Shown here one piece after another: positions 51,779 through 60,284 of a DNA stretch of 64,000 nucleotides. Source of the DNA: Paenibacillus sp. AN1007 (GTDB lineage: Bacteria > Bacillota > Bacilli > Paenibacillales > Paenibacillaceae); assembly GCF_040702995.1 (NCBI RefSeq), contig NZ_CP159992.1:5376001-5440000 (forward strand), read 5' to 3'. Numbering within the stretch: position 1 is the stretch's first letter; each line of letters begins with the position of its first letter. The notes under the pieces are model-generated. The model searched no databases. It was not told the DNA's origin and saw only the letters and a program-made list of their open reading frames with translations. A program made the position numbers and the translations under genes.

Positions 51779-53469
51779 GAAGCATTCCACTTTCTCTTTG
51801 AATTCAGCATCTCTATCCCCAGCAGCATCAGCACTGTCATCCCGACGGTTACCACAGCCATTGCCATTCCAAGCGATACCTGGCCCTGTTCAAATTGGGC
51901 AAAAATATACGTCGCCGACGTCTGCATCGACGGCGGAAGAATAAGCAGCGAGCCGACCAATTCCCTAGTCGCAATCGTAAATGTCATCATCCAGCCGGCC
52001 AGCATGCCGGGCAGGATCAGTGGCACAAGGATACGCCGCAAAATGTACAGCGGCCTGCCGCCAAACACCTGACCCGCCTGAAACAGCGTGCCGTCGATCT
52101 GGGTAAAGCTTGATTTAACATACTGCACGGTGTACGGCAGGAACAGTACAACATAGGTGAGCACCACCATACCGTAGGTGTTGTACAGCGTCATAGGCAT
52201 CCACGGGGAGTTCCAGAACAGAATCAGACCAACCACCATAACGATACCTGGCACGGTGTTTGGCAGTAGACTGAACAGGTCGATAACCCGCTGCATGAAC
52301 GAAGATGATTTGCCAATTGCCAGCGCAAACCCGGTGCCTATGATGACTGCCACCGTAGAAGCCGCCAGCGACAATCCCAGACTGTTCCCGATCGCCTTCA
52401 TACTCACAGAACCCCAGGATAACAATTCCCGGTAGTGCTCCAATGTCAGATTATCCAGAGCCAGTCCGGTTCCCCGCAGCTTCATCGTGGAAGCCGCGAT
52501 GATCGAAAAGTATGGAATGCCGATCGATAGAATCAACAGGATGGCCAGATATGTACCGCACAACCATCCTGCCCAGCCTCGCAGGGAGTAACGCTTCGAG
52601 CGCTGTCCTCTGCCACCTACGAGACGATACGTGAACTTCCGGCTGATCGCGGACTGCATATACCACATCACCAGGCAGACGGACAGCAGCACAGATGCCA
52701 GCGAAGTCGCCTTCCCGAAATCAATGGGCCAGCTGGAGATGTATTTATGGATTTCAGAGGTCATGACATAATATCCGATCTTGCGTCCAAAAGTCGCGGG
52801 TGTGCCGAATTCTGCAATCGTCTTGACAAAAACAAGCATAATCCCCATCCCGTAAGACGACAGCAGCAGGGGTAAAATAATACGTCTGAACCGATATCCT
52901 GCACGTGCACCGTGCACGGCTCCCGCTTCTTCCAGATTGCCCCCGATGCGAATCAATGCATCCCGCAGCAGCAAATACAGGAATGGGAACAGGTGCAGAC
53001 TCATGATCATCACCATGCCCCAAAAGCTGAAGAACAGCTCACTCCAGTTTGCAGATGAGGGCGCCCACTGCTGGAGGTATCCCCCTTTTTGCATAAACAG
53101 AATCCAGCCCATCGAGCCGATATACGGCGGGGTCATGAATGGAATCATCAGAATGACATCGACCCAGCGATGCTCACCCATTCCGGTTTTGGCCATCATC
53201 CAGGCGAGCGGCAGTGCGAGCAGCGTTGTTAACGCCACCACGCAGATGCCCAGCCATACTGAATTCAGCAGCACACCGGACAGATGATGACCGGTAATTG
53301 TTCGAATCGGAGCCATCCAGTCCCACTGCCCATTCGGGTATACACTTTGCCAGAAGATCAGCAAGAGCGGCATCCCAATACTGATTGTCAGCAGAAAGAG
53401 GGCCAGCACCACGCCCACTCTCCGAAAAATACGGTTGTTATCCGTTACAACAGGTTTCACTACGCTCAC
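51775..53469 (-). CDS. Two-domain ABC transporter permease, FbpB type
   Basis: A 564-residue permease with about twelve membrane helices arranged as two homologous halves, each with an EAA-like loop (EEAGAVHGARAGYRFRRIIL in the first; FQAGQVFGGRPLYILRRILV in the second). Fused permeases of this build import ferric iron or, in related systems, 2-aminoethylphosphonate or thiamine. It follows the binding-protein gene by 68 nt and overlaps the MBL gene by 4 nt. Start uncertain: GTG 53469 touches GAGG, and GTG three codons later has better spacing. Confidence 0.88.
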   Translation of the reverse strand: MSVVKPVVTDNNRIFRRVGVVLALFLLTISIGMPLLLIFWQSVYPNGQWDWMAPIRTITGHHLSGVLLNSVWLGICVVALTTLLALPLAWMMAKTGMGEHRWVDVILMIPFMTPPYIGSMGWILFMQKGGYLQQWAPSSANWSELFFSFWGMVMIMSLHLFPFLYLLLRDALIRIGGNLEEAGAVHGARAGYRFRRIILPLLLSSYGMGIMLVFVKTIAEFGTPATFGRKIGYYVMTSEIHKYISSWPIDFGKATSLASVLLSVCLVMWYMQSAISRKFTYRLVGGRGQRSKRYSLRGWAGWLCGTYLAILLILSIGIPYFSIIAASTMKLRGTGLALDNLTLEHYRELLSWGSVSMKAIGNSLGLSLAASTVAVIIGTGFALAIGKSSSFMQRVIDLFSLLPNTVPGIVMVVGLILFWNSPWMPMTLYNTYGMVVLTYVVLFLPYTVQYVKSSFTQIDGTLFQAGQVFGGRPLYILRRILVPLILPGMLAGWMMTFTIATRELVGSLLILPPSMQTSATYIFAQFEQGQVSLGMAMAVVTVGMTVLMLLGIEMLNSKRKWNAS

Positions 53470-53537
53470 CTCACATGAATTTCCACGTCAAGACAGCAGC
53501 ATCTCCTGTTGTCCACCGTTTCTGTATTTGTGTTCAC

Positions 53538-54614
53538 TTATTTAAAAGTTTCGGAGAAACGGGCTGCGGTCTCATCCCCATGCTCGCTCATCCATGTCCA
53601 ATCCACTTTCAACTGCGGGATATCCTTTACGTTGGCGCGGTTCGCTGCTTCAATGTCTTCGCGGCCTGGAATCAGATATGCATCTGCAACCAGCTTTTGT
53701 GCCTCATCCGATAACAGGTAATCGATAAATGCTTTGGCATTCTCTACATTAGGACTGGATTTCAGAATGGCTGCCGGTCTTGGGCTAATCACTGTACCTT
53801 CTTCAGGGTAGACGATATCGAGTGGTTCGCCTTTGGCTTTGGCGGAATAGGCCATGTAGTCTACACCTGCTGCTACAATGCTTTTTGCGCCCGTAATCAC
53901 TGGATCAAGGGCTTCCTGATTGGCTCCTGCCATAGCGACACCGTTTGCTTTATAGGCATTCAGCAGATCCCATCCTTTTTCACCATTGGCACTCAGGTAA
54001 CCTGTGATGAAATCAAGTGCGGAGCCTGACAATGTCGGATCAGGAATATTCACCGCATCTTTCCATGCTGGTGCTGCCAGGTCAGCCCAGCTCTTTGGCG
54101 GTGCAGTTACCAGCTTGCTGTTATACACAATGCCCAGTGCAGAAGCACTGCTGCTGAAATAGTTACCCTCTGCATCCGACCAATCTTTGTTCAGCTTGTC
54201 CGCATGAGCTGCTTCCGGATACGGCAGGGTGAGTCCATCTGCTTTCAGTGCTTGTGCCGAAGGCAAGGAAGCCAGAATAACAACGTCTGCGACTGGATTC
54301 GCTTTCTCTGCTTCCATACGAGCGAGAATTTTACCTGTCGTGCCTTGGAACATCTCCACTTCAATACCTGTCTTGGCTGTAAATCCATTCACGATATTGT
54401 CTGCCAGCTTCTGCGGCCCTGCACTGTACAAGACCAGTTTGCCACCTGCTGCCTTGCTCGCCGTGTCCGCTGCGGCTGCTGCATTTCCTTCTCCCGCGGG
54501 CTTCGCTGCATTTCCAGTTGTTGTGTTCCCGGTGCTGCATCCGAACAGACTCAGACTCATCACTGCTGTTAATAGAAGTGCTGCGCTCTTTTTACGTGTT
54601 TTCATACCGAACAT
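53538..54614 (-). CDS. ABC transporter binding lipoprotein, ferric iron/phosphonate class
   Basis: A 358-residue binding lipoprotein. The signal ends in LSLFGCSTGN with the lipobox Cys near residue 26, followed by an Ala/Asn-rich tether. The mature part starts KLVLYSAGPQKLADNIVNGF and has FSSSASALGIVYNSKLVTAP and YLIPGREDIEAANR, a pattern of the AfuA/FutA/PhnS-like group. It delivers the ligand to the permease encoded next. Iron versus phosphonate cannot be decided by eye. A 40-bp element shared with two sugar ABC genes lies 56 nt upstream of the ATG. Confidence 0.88.
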   Translation of the reverse strand: MFGMKTRKKSAALLLTAVMSLSLFGCSTGNTTTGNAAKPAGEGNAAAAADTASKAAGGKLVLYSAGPQKLADNIVNGFTAKTGIEVEMFQGTTGKILARMEAEKANPVADVVILASLPSAQALKADGLTLPYPEAAHADKLNKDWSDAEGNYFSSSASALGIVYNSKLVTAPPKSWADLAAPAWKDAVNIPDPTLSGSALDFITGYLSANGEKGWDLLNAYKANGVAMAGANQEALDPVITGAKSIVAAGVDYMAYSAKAKGEPLDIVYPEEGTVISPRPAAILKSSPNVENAKAFIDYLLSDEAQKLVADAYLIPGREDIEAANRANVKDIPQLKVDWTWMSEHGDETAARFSETFK

Positions 54615-54670
54615 ATCATGACATCTCCCTTAGATTAGTATAAGAACAACTGCTAATGTTGTTTCTATAT

Positions 54671-54710
54671 AAGTTGAACTATAGTTTGTATACATTCCAT
54701 TCCGATGACA
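54671..54710 (-). promoter_or_regulatory. Conserved 40-bp upstream element, copy C
   Basis: A third copy of the element found at 37892-37931 and 41227-41266, ending 56 nt before the binding-protein start codon. It overlaps no gene and lies downstream of the ATPase gene stop. Confidence 0.65.
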
Positions 54711-54732
54711 AAGTTCGTTTCGGCGATACCGT

Positions 54733-55794
54733 CTAGTTGGCGGCGGCGATCACTTCCCGCTGCTTTCTACCCGGCTTTTGATCCAAATGCTGCCCATTCA
54801 GCCCAGAATGGCTATCGCTCTCCTGCTGATCAAACATCCGGCAGATTCGGTCCGGCGATACATAGAGCTGTACTCTCTCGCCAATGCTTACTCTTTGGTT
54901 CGCATATGCCGTCCACACGTCCAGCCCTTCCATCTGCACACGTACCTCGTAGCGTTCTCCTACATAACTGACGCTGCGGATGATTCCGGGATAGCCCAAA
55001 TCGTCATGCTCTGTTTTGCTCCAGGTCACATGTTCCGGACGAACCATGGATTCATTCGGCGTAAGCCAGTTAGACTTTCCGATAAACGACGCGACATAAG
55101 GGCCACTTGGTGCGGAGTAGATCGTTTCCGGGGTACCTTTTTGCAAAATCCGCCCCTTCTGCATCACCACAATCTCATCCGACATTGACATTGCCTCGAT
55201 CTGATCATGCGTCACATACAGGGCAGTTAGCCCCATATCACGCACCAGTGACATCATCTCAATCCGCATCTCTTCCCGAAGCACCGCATCCAGTGCGCTC
55301 AGCGGCTCATCAAACAAGATAACACCCGGCTTCACGGCTACCGCTCTGGCAAAAGCAACCCGCTGCTGCTGTCCACCCGACAGCTGATGTGGGTACCGAT
55401 CCTCCATGCCTTGCAGGCGAACCATGCCGAGGGCTTCATTCACCTTTTGCCGCAGATCAGACTTCTGTTTGCCGGCTTTCAGACCAAAAGCCACGTTCTC
55501 ATATACCGTCATATGCGGCCATAGTGCAAAATCCTGAAACACCATCCCCAGATTGCGCTTGTGTGTCGGTGTATCGATCCGCTTGGCTGCAGAGTAGATA
55601 TATTCACCATCTGCACGAATCTCCCCCGCATCCGGCTGTTCCAGCCCGGCAATCATGCGGAGCAGCGTCGTTTTACCGCAGCCCGAAGGGCCGAGCAGCG
55701 TTGTGAATTTTCCATGTTCAAGCGTCAGATCAGTGGGCAGTAGTGCAGGAATTTGATGAAATGATTTTTGAACTCCCGTTAACTCCAGTTTCAT
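54733..55794 (-). CDS. ABC transporter ATPase, FbpC/PotA type
   Basis: A 353-residue ATPase. Walker A is GPSGCGKTTLLRM, the signature LSGGQQQRVAFARA, Walker B VILFDEPLSALD and the switch YVTHDQIEAMSM. A TOBE domain sits near the end (SVGERVQLYVSPDRICRMFD in part). The final 30 residues are a polar tail. CAGGGA is 5 nt before ATG 55794; the outer ATG at 55800 touches it. It is the first gene of the four-gene ABC/MBL run, but a 118-nt gap with a promoter-like element separates it from the binding-protein gene. Confidence 0.9.
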   Translation of the reverse strand: MKLELTGVQKSFHQIPALLPTDLTLEHGKFTTLLGPSGCGKTTLLRMIAGLEQPDAGEIRADGEYIYSAAKRIDTPTHKRNLGMVFQDFALWPHMTVYENVAFGLKAGKQKSDLRQKVNEALGMVRLQGMEDRYPHQLSGGQQQRVAFARAVAVKPGVILFDEPLSALDAVLREEMRIEMMSLVRDMGLTALYVTHDQIEAMSMSDEIVVMQKGRILQKGTPETIYSAPSGPYVASFIGKSNWLTPNESMVRPEHVTWSKTEHDDLGYPGIIRSVSYVGERYEVRVQMEGLDVWTAYANQRVSIGERVQLYVSPDRICRMFDQQESDSHSGLNGQHLDQKPGRKQREVIAAAN

Positions 55795-55810
55795 GAGCAT
55801 CCCTGCCTGT

Positions 55811-55875
55811 CTTTTGTACTTATCTTCTGTGTTAAATCTTTGTACTTATTTCTTGGATTGATCTCTTGTGCTTAT
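55811..55875. repeat. Three imperfect copies of a 13-nt motif
   Basis: CTTTTGTACTTAT (55811-55823), CTTTGTACTTATT (55838-55850) and TCTTGTGCTTATT (55864-55876), spaced about 27 nt, upstream of the ABC ATPase gene and between it and the divergent LysR gene. Possible operator repeats. Confidence 0.45.
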
Positions 55876-55876
55876 T

Positions 55877-56215
55877 TCAGATGGTTTCTTGATATATTGA
55901 CCTCTCGCGTTCCTCTTTTGCACTGGTCTCGTTAGGCTGCCTGACCTATTTAGGCTTATTCCCTGTGTACTTCTCTGGTACTGAACAGCTTCCTTTCTGC
56001 TTCTTTCCTGCATTCTTTGCTGTACTGTTCTCAGTCTAACGCTCGCCTTCGAGAGTTGTTTGTTATGTTTGTAAAATGGGAATTAACTTTTTGGATGAAT
56101 TCTGTTGATCTTCATAGATTAAATCTATAGATATGACATCATTTTTTCTCATCGAAAGCATCGTATTGTCATGAACACCAAAGAGGTGTATGGAAACGAG
56201 AGGAGTGCGGAGAGG
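55877..56215. other. Rest of the ABC/LysR divergent intergenic region
   Basis: Pyrimidine-rich; no gene seen. A LysR site of T-N11-A form could lie here, but none stands out. Confidence 0.3.
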
Positions 56216-57139
56216 TTGAATCTGATTAAATTGCAAATTGTCGAGCTGATCGACAAGCATCATCATATGACAAGTGTGGCAGAATTACTGGGGATTAAAC
56301 AGCCGACCGTCACCTTTCATATGAAGTCGCTGGAGGAAGAGATGGGAGTACGTTTATTCGAATCACGTAGTGGAAAGACATTTCTAACCGAGGCTGGACA
56401 AGCTTTGCTTCATTATTCTGTCAAAATCAATGCACTGACCCAGGAGGCACGCCGTGTAGTCAAAGAATACGGCAGTCTGTACCGGGGTACGCTCCATATT
56501 GGAGCAAGTTATGTACCCGCTACGTATCTGCTTCCTGCGATGCTGCATTCCTTCTCTCAGGTGTTTCCCGGCATTGGATTGGTGTTGTCGATTAAACCGG
56601 CCCCGGTCATCCGCGAGATGGTCATCCGACATCAGCTTGATCTCGGTATCATCTCGTCAGAGCCGTTTGTTGGACCCACATTACACTCAGAGACGCTGTG
56701 TGAGGATGATCTCGTGCTTATCTGCTCTCCCAAGCATGGGTTAGCGCATAAAGAATTGCTGCATCCTGAAGATATCGTACAAGTCCCCTTCGCGTTACAT
56801 GGTGATGAGTCAAGTACACGAAAGCTGACCAACCAATGGCTTGAACAGCATGATATCCGGCTGCGGAGTACAGTTGAGATGGATTCTCTGGAGGCGATCA
56901 AACAGCTCGTATTAATCGGTGGTCATATCTCGTTCATGTCACGGATGGCAGTACAGTGGGAAGAACGACAAGGAATCATTCACGTGCTCCCTATTCCGGG
57001 AGAGCAGGCACCGCGTCATATCTATATGATACATAACAAGGACCGCCATCCTTCTGTTCAAGTCGATCGCTTCCAAACCGTGCTGCGCGAGGTTATCGGT
57101 ATGAGGACCGCTGCTATGCCGTCTGAGCCTGTCAGTTGA
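56216..57139 (+). CDS. LysR-family transcription regulator
   Basis: A 307-residue LysR regulator. The winged helix at the N-terminus reads MTSVAELLGIKQPTVTFHMK then SLEEEMGVRLFESRSGKTFL. The effector domain begins GTLHIGASYVPATYLLPAML. The open frame begins at ATG 56171 without a clear site; TTG 56216 lies 10 nt after AGGAG and gives a typical LysR N-terminus (NLIKLQIVELIDK), so it is preferred. It is divergent from the iron/phosphonate-type ABC operon and probably controls it. Confidence 0.9.
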   Translation: MNLIKLQIVELIDKHHHMTSVAELLGIKQPTVTFHMKSLEEEMGVRLFESRSGKTFLTEAGQALLHYSVKINALTQEARRVVKEYGSLYRGTLHIGASYVPATYLLPAMLHSFSQVFPGIGLVLSIKPAPVIREMVIRHQLDLGIISSEPFVGPTLHSETLCEDDLVLICSPKHGLAHKELLHPEDIVQVPFALHGDESSTRKLTNQWLEQHDIRLRSTVEMDSLEAIKQLVLIGGHISFMSRMAVQWEERQGIIHVLPIPGEQAPRHIYMIHNKDRHPSVQVDRFQTVLREVIGMRTAAMPSEPVS

Positions 57140-57277
57140 ACCGTTATAAACTATGGCTGACCATTCATGAAATCTATGCAGGGTTAACGTAATGTGCGCT
57201 TCCCTTTAATCGCCCTCACATTCTCTGACGTTAAAGTGAGGACTGTACGTTAATTCCGATTAGGAGAGTGATTGGTC

Positions 57278-58138
57278 TTGAAAAAATGGAAAAAGGCAGC
57301 CGTCTCTTTGATGCTGAGCATTGTCACTATGGGAAGTGGACTGACATTTCTGGAAACGCCGCAGGCTTCCGCCGCTGCCAACGCCGTTCCCGCATATGAA
57401 GTGAAGTTTCTAGCGAAGCCGGAGCTTGTATTAAATAACGACGGGACACCCCGAAGTGAAACCATTCAGACCCTTGGGCTGAATGCTGCACCACGACATA
57501 TCAATGTAGAATACTTTGATACCCATGCTCTCGGATTGGATGCAGAAGGCTGGAATGTCCGTTTTCGCAAAAAGGATGATAAAAACAACTACGAGTTAAC
57601 CTATAAAAAGCGTTATCCTGTCATTAACGGGGACATCGATGCAGCGTTGACACTTGCAAACCAGGAAGGTTTTGATTCATCAGATGATAACTATGAGGCA
57701 GAGATTGACTGGGGATATGGCAAACAGACCTTGAGCTTCTCCAATACAAAGAAAGTAGATAGCAGAATAACTGGCACACAGCTGCCTTCCGAGAAAGATG
57801 CCCTGAACCTGCTGCTGGACAAACTCCCCGGTAAATTGAAAAACTGGTCTGCCTCTAACTGGGGCAAACAACAGCTGACACAGGCCCGTGCTTTTGGCCC
57901 CATCACCTTCCAGCGGTATGAAGGCACATGGAACGGTCAGGAGCTTACCCTGGAGGTATGGCCAATCCGCAGCGTCACAGGCACAGGTACGGAGAATATC
58001 GTCGAGGTTTCATTCAAAACAGACGACCCGGCAGCCGTCACTGGTCTACGCAGCCAGCTGCTGCAATTGCTTCAAAACAAGAATTGGTTAATCCCTGCCG
58101 ATGGGCTGAAGACGCAGACCATTCTGGAAAGATATTAA
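57278..58138 (+). CDS. Exported CYTH-like protein
   Basis: A 286-residue exported protein. The signal peptide KKWKKAAVSLMLSIVTMGSG ends near ASAAA. The mature part resembles the CYTH/triphosphate tunnel fold: YEVKFLAKPELVL as the first strand, VEYFDTHALGLDAEGWNVRF followed by RKKDDKNNYELTYKKRYPV, and YEAEIDWGYGKQTLSF. Charged residues (R-x-R-K, E-x-T-x-K-K) line up as in tunnel enzymes, although the N-terminal ExExK is reduced to ExK. CYTH enzymes are normally cytoplasmic, so an exported copy is unusual. TTG starts at 57272 or 57278 follow AGGAGAG. A terminator follows. Confidence 0.75.
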   Translation: MKKWKKAAVSLMLSIVTMGSGLTFLETPQASAAANAVPAYEVKFLAKPELVLNNDGTPRSETIQTLGLNAAPRHINVEYFDTHALGLDAEGWNVRFRKKDDKNNYELTYKKRYPVINGDIDAALTLANQEGFDSSDDNYEAEIDWGYGKQTLSFSNTKKVDSRITGTQLPSEKDALNLLLDKLPGKLKNWSASNWGKQQLTQARAFGPITFQRYEGTWNGQELTLEVWPIRSVTGTGTENIVEVSFKTDDPAAVTGLRSQLLQLLQNKNWLIPADGLKTQTILERY

Positions 58139-58193
58139 AGTTGTATGAAACTGGATTGAATCGTAAACAGATTTCAGGATCTAATCCATAATG

Positions 58194-58242
58194 AGAGCTC
58201 CTTTCCTGTGCGTACTGATGCAGGAAAAGGAGCTCTTTTTTT
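58194..58242 (+). terminator. Terminator of the CYTH-like gene
   Basis: AGAGCTCCTTTCCTG pairs with CAGGAAAAGGAGCTCT (one bulge) and is followed by a run of T. Confidence 0.88.
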
Positions 58243-58329
58243 ATAATCTCATTATGAATTTAATTCGAGACATTTTATGCCAGGCGGGAGGTAAGCTGTG
58301 ACCATATGCATATCCAACTACAACAAAAA

Positions 58330-58352
58330 AACACCTGCAATCTGCAGGTGTT
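58330..58352 (-). terminator. Terminator of the rRNA-tRNA operon
   Basis: AACACCTGCA/TGCAGGTGTT, 10-bp stem and 3-nt loop, followed on the minus strand by TTTTTTG. It lies 17 nt beyond the last tRNA gene. Confidence 0.88.
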
Positions 58353-58368
58353 CCTTATTAAAGAAGAA

Positions 58369-58439
58369 AGCGGGTGATGGGAATCGAACCCACGCTATTA
58401 GCTTGGAAGGCTAAAGTTCTACCATTGAACTACACCCGC
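58369..58439 (-). tRNA. tRNA-Gly (TCC)
   Basis: Cloverleaf with acceptor GCGGGTG/CACCCGC, TTC loop GGTTCGATTCC and anticodon loop CTTCCAA (anticodon TCC). The CCA end is not encoded. Confidence 0.95.
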
Positions 58440-58450
58440 ATAAACAAAAA

Positions 58451-58524
58451 TCGGGATGACACGATTTGAACATGCGACCCCCTGGTCCCAAACCAGGTGC
58501 TCTACCAAGCTGAGCTACATCCCG
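58451..58524 (-). tRNA. tRNA-Pro (TGG)
   Basis: Acceptor CGGGATG/CATCCCG, anticodon loop TTTGGGA (TGG). CCA not encoded. Confidence 0.95.
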
Positions 58525-58543
58525 ATATGAAAGGAAATAATGG

Positions 58544-58617
58544 CGCGCCCTGAGAGATTCGAACTCCCGGCCTTTTGATTCGTAGTCAAACGCTCTATCC
58601 AGCTGAGCTAAGGGCGC
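58544..58617 (-). tRNA. tRNA-Arg (ACG)
   Basis: Acceptor GCGCCCT/AGGGCGC, anticodon loop CTACGAA (ACG, read as ICG). CCA not encoded. Confidence 0.95.
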
Positions 58618-58623
58618 AAATAT

Positions 58624-58698
58624 TGGAGCGGAAGACGGGAATCGAACCCGCGACCCTCGCCTTGGCAAGGCGATGCTCTACCGCTGAGCCACTTCCGC
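58624..58698 (-). tRNA. tRNA-Gly (GCC)
   Basis: Acceptor GCGGAAG/CTTCCGC, anticodon loop TTGCCAA (GCC). Encoded CCA. Confidence 0.95.
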
Positions 58699-58706
58699 AA
58701 AACAAT

Positions 58707-58794
<88 letters not shown>

Positions 58795-58806
58795 ATAATA
58801 TGAAAG

Positions 58807-58879
58807 TGAGTCATGAAGGATTCGAACCTTCGACACCCTGATTAAAAGTCAGGTGCTCTACCAGCTGAGCTAATGACTC
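58807..58879 (-). tRNA. tRNA-Lys (TTT)
   Basis: Acceptor GAGTCAT/ATGACTC, anticodon loop CTTTTAA (TTT). CCA not encoded. Confidence 0.95.
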
Positions 58880-58887
58880 ATAGTAAA

Positions 58888-58962
58888 TGGCTGGGGATAT
58901 AGGATTTGAACCTATGCATGACGGAGTCAAAGTCCGTTGCCTTACCGCTTGGCTAATCCCCA
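58888..58962 (-). tRNA. tRNA-Gln (TTG)
   Basis: Acceptor TGGGGAT/ATCCCCA, anticodon loop CTTTGAC (TTG). Encoded CCA. Confidence 0.95.
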
Positions 58963-58975
58963 TTAAGAAAATTGA

Positions 58976-59052
58976 TGGGGCGATCGAGGGGAATTGAACC
59001 CCCGAATGCCGGATCCACAAACCGGTGCGTTAACCACTTCGCCACGATCGCC
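58976..59052 (-). tRNA. tRNA-His (GTG)
   Basis: Has the extra 5' G opposite C73; acceptor GCGATCG/CGATCGC, anticodon loop TTGTGGA (GTG). A T-T mismatch closes the anticodon stem. Encoded CCA. Confidence 0.95.
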
Positions 59053-59079
59053 ATAACAGTTAAACATCATTGCATGAGT

Positions 59080-59144
59080 TTTTAGTATTACCCTCAGAAT
59101 ATATATTATACTCTTTATAACCTTCTGAATGCAAAATACTAAAA
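59080..59144. repeat. Inverted repeat in the tRNA spacer
   Basis: TTTTAGTATT (59080-59089) is complementary to AATACTAAAA (59135-59144), with a second pair CAGAA/TTCTG inside. It encloses the internal promoter. Confidence 0.7.
59105..59134 (-). promoter_or_regulatory. Sigma-A-like promoter inside the tRNA array
   Basis: On the minus strand TTGCAT (59134-59129), an 18-nt spacer and a consensus TATAAT (59110-59105), in the only long spacer of the array. It would drive the last eight tRNA genes (His to Gly-TCC). Confidence 0.65.
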
Positions 59145-59220
<76 letters not shown>

Positions 59221-59240
59221 ACGGTGTAAAAAATTAAAGA

Positions 59241-59318
59241 TGGCGGAACCGACGGGATTCGAACCCGCGATCTCCTGCGTGACAGGCAGGCATGTTAGGC
59301 CAACTACACCACGGTTCC
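59241..59318 (-). tRNA. tRNA-Asp (GTC)
   Basis: Acceptor GGAACCG/CGGTTCC, anticodon loop CTGTCAC (GTC). Encoded CCA. Confidence 0.95.
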
Positions 59319-59346
59319 AGATCACTTTCGGTTAGGAAAGCTGCAA

Positions 59347-59420
<74 letters not shown>

Positions 59421-59437
59421 TCATTAATAAAAATATA

Positions 59438-59513
59438 TGGTGGAGGCTGAGGGGATCGAACCCCCGACCCTCTGCTTGTAAGGCAGATGCTCTCCCAGCT
59501 GAGCTAAGCCTCC
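59438..59513 (-). tRNA. tRNA-Val (TAC)
   Basis: Acceptor GGAGGCT/AGCCTCC, anticodon loop CTTACAA (TAC). Encoded CCA. Confidence 0.95.
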
Positions 59514-59520
59514 ATATATA

Positions 59521-59592
59521 TGACCCGTAGGGGATTCGAACCCCTGTTACCTCCGTGAAAGGGAGGTGTCTTAACCCCTTGACCAACGGGCC
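59521..59592 (-). tRNA. tRNA-Glu (TTC)
   Basis: Acceptor GGCCCGT/ACGGGTC, anticodon loop CTTTCAC (TTC). CCA not encoded. Confidence 0.95.
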
Positions 59593-59607
59593 CTGCTAAA
59601 ATAATTG

Positions 59608-59699
59608 TGGCGGAGAGAGAGGGATTCGAACCCTCGAGACGCTTGTGACGCCTACACGATTTCCAATCGTGCTCCTTCGGCCAGCTCGGACACCTCTCC
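59608..59699 (-). tRNA. tRNA-Ser (GGA)
   Basis: Class II tRNA with a long variable arm; anticodon loop TTGGAAA (GGA). Encoded CCA. Confidence 0.95.
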
Positions 59700-59700
59700 A

Positions 59701-59776
59701 TGGCTCCCCGAACAGGACTCGAACCTGTGACAACTCGATTAACAGTCGAGTGCTCTACCAACTGAGCTATCAGGGA
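59701..59776 (-). tRNA. tRNA-Asn (GTT)
   Basis: Acceptor TCCCTGA/TCGGGGA with a G-T pair, anticodon loop CTGTTAA (GTT). Encoded CCA. Confidence 0.95.
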
Positions 59777-59777
59777 A

Positions 59778-59853
59778 TGGTGGAGCCAAGCGGGATCGAA
59801 CCGCTGACCTCCTGCTTGCAAGGCAGGCGCTCTCCCAGCTGAGCTATGGCCCC
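59778..59853 (-). tRNA. tRNA-Ala (TGC)
   Basis: Acceptor GGGGCCA/TGGCTCC with a G-T pair, anticodon loop CTTGCAA (TGC). Encoded CCA. Confidence 0.95.
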
Positions 59854-59880
59854 ATTCATGTACTTCTTATTTAGTTACTA

Positions 59881-59954
59881 TGGGCCTTGGTGGACTCGAA
59901 CCACCGGCCTCACCCTTATCAGAGGTGCGCTCTAACCAACTGAGCTAAAGGCCC
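59881..59954 (-). tRNA. tRNA-Ile (GAT)
   Basis: Acceptor GGGCCTT/AAGGCCC, anticodon loop CTGATAA (GAT). CCA not encoded. The first tRNA gene after 5S. Confidence 0.95.
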
Positions 59955-60011
59955 GCATGTTTATCCCATTTCCCTAACAAGGGAGGCAAAAAAAATATCC
60001 CAAAGGGAATC

Positions 60012-60127
60012 GCTTGGCGGCGTCCTACTCTCCCAGGACCCTGCGGTCCAAGTACCATCGGCGCTAGAGGGCTTAACGGTCGTGTTCGGGATGGGTACGT
60101 GTGGAACCCCTCCGCCATCGCCACCAA
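60012..60127 (-). rRNA. rrf: 5S ribosomal RNA
   Basis: The minus strand starts TTTGGTGGCGATGGCGGAGG and contains CCCATCCCGAACACG, typical 5S sequence, with terminal helix partners at both ends. It lies between 23S and the tRNA array. Confidence 0.95.
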
Positions 60128-60224
60128 ACGCGATTGGATCGAAGTTGTACTTCTTTCCATTCAGTTGAAACTGAAAACCAACCACACCTTAAGGGATGTA
60201 CCGATTTTCATGTCATTCAGAGTG

Positions 60225-60263
60225 TTGTTCTCTGAAAACTAGATTCGAAACGAAACTCACGCG
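60225..60263 (-). other. 3' arm of the 23S rRNA processing stem
   Basis: Complementary, with a few mismatches, to 63420-63459 on the other side of 23S. The two arms would pair in the precursor to form the long double-stranded stalk cut by RNase III or Mini-III. Confidence 0.75.
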
Positions 60264-60284
60264 ACTTAAAACCTGCTATTGGAT

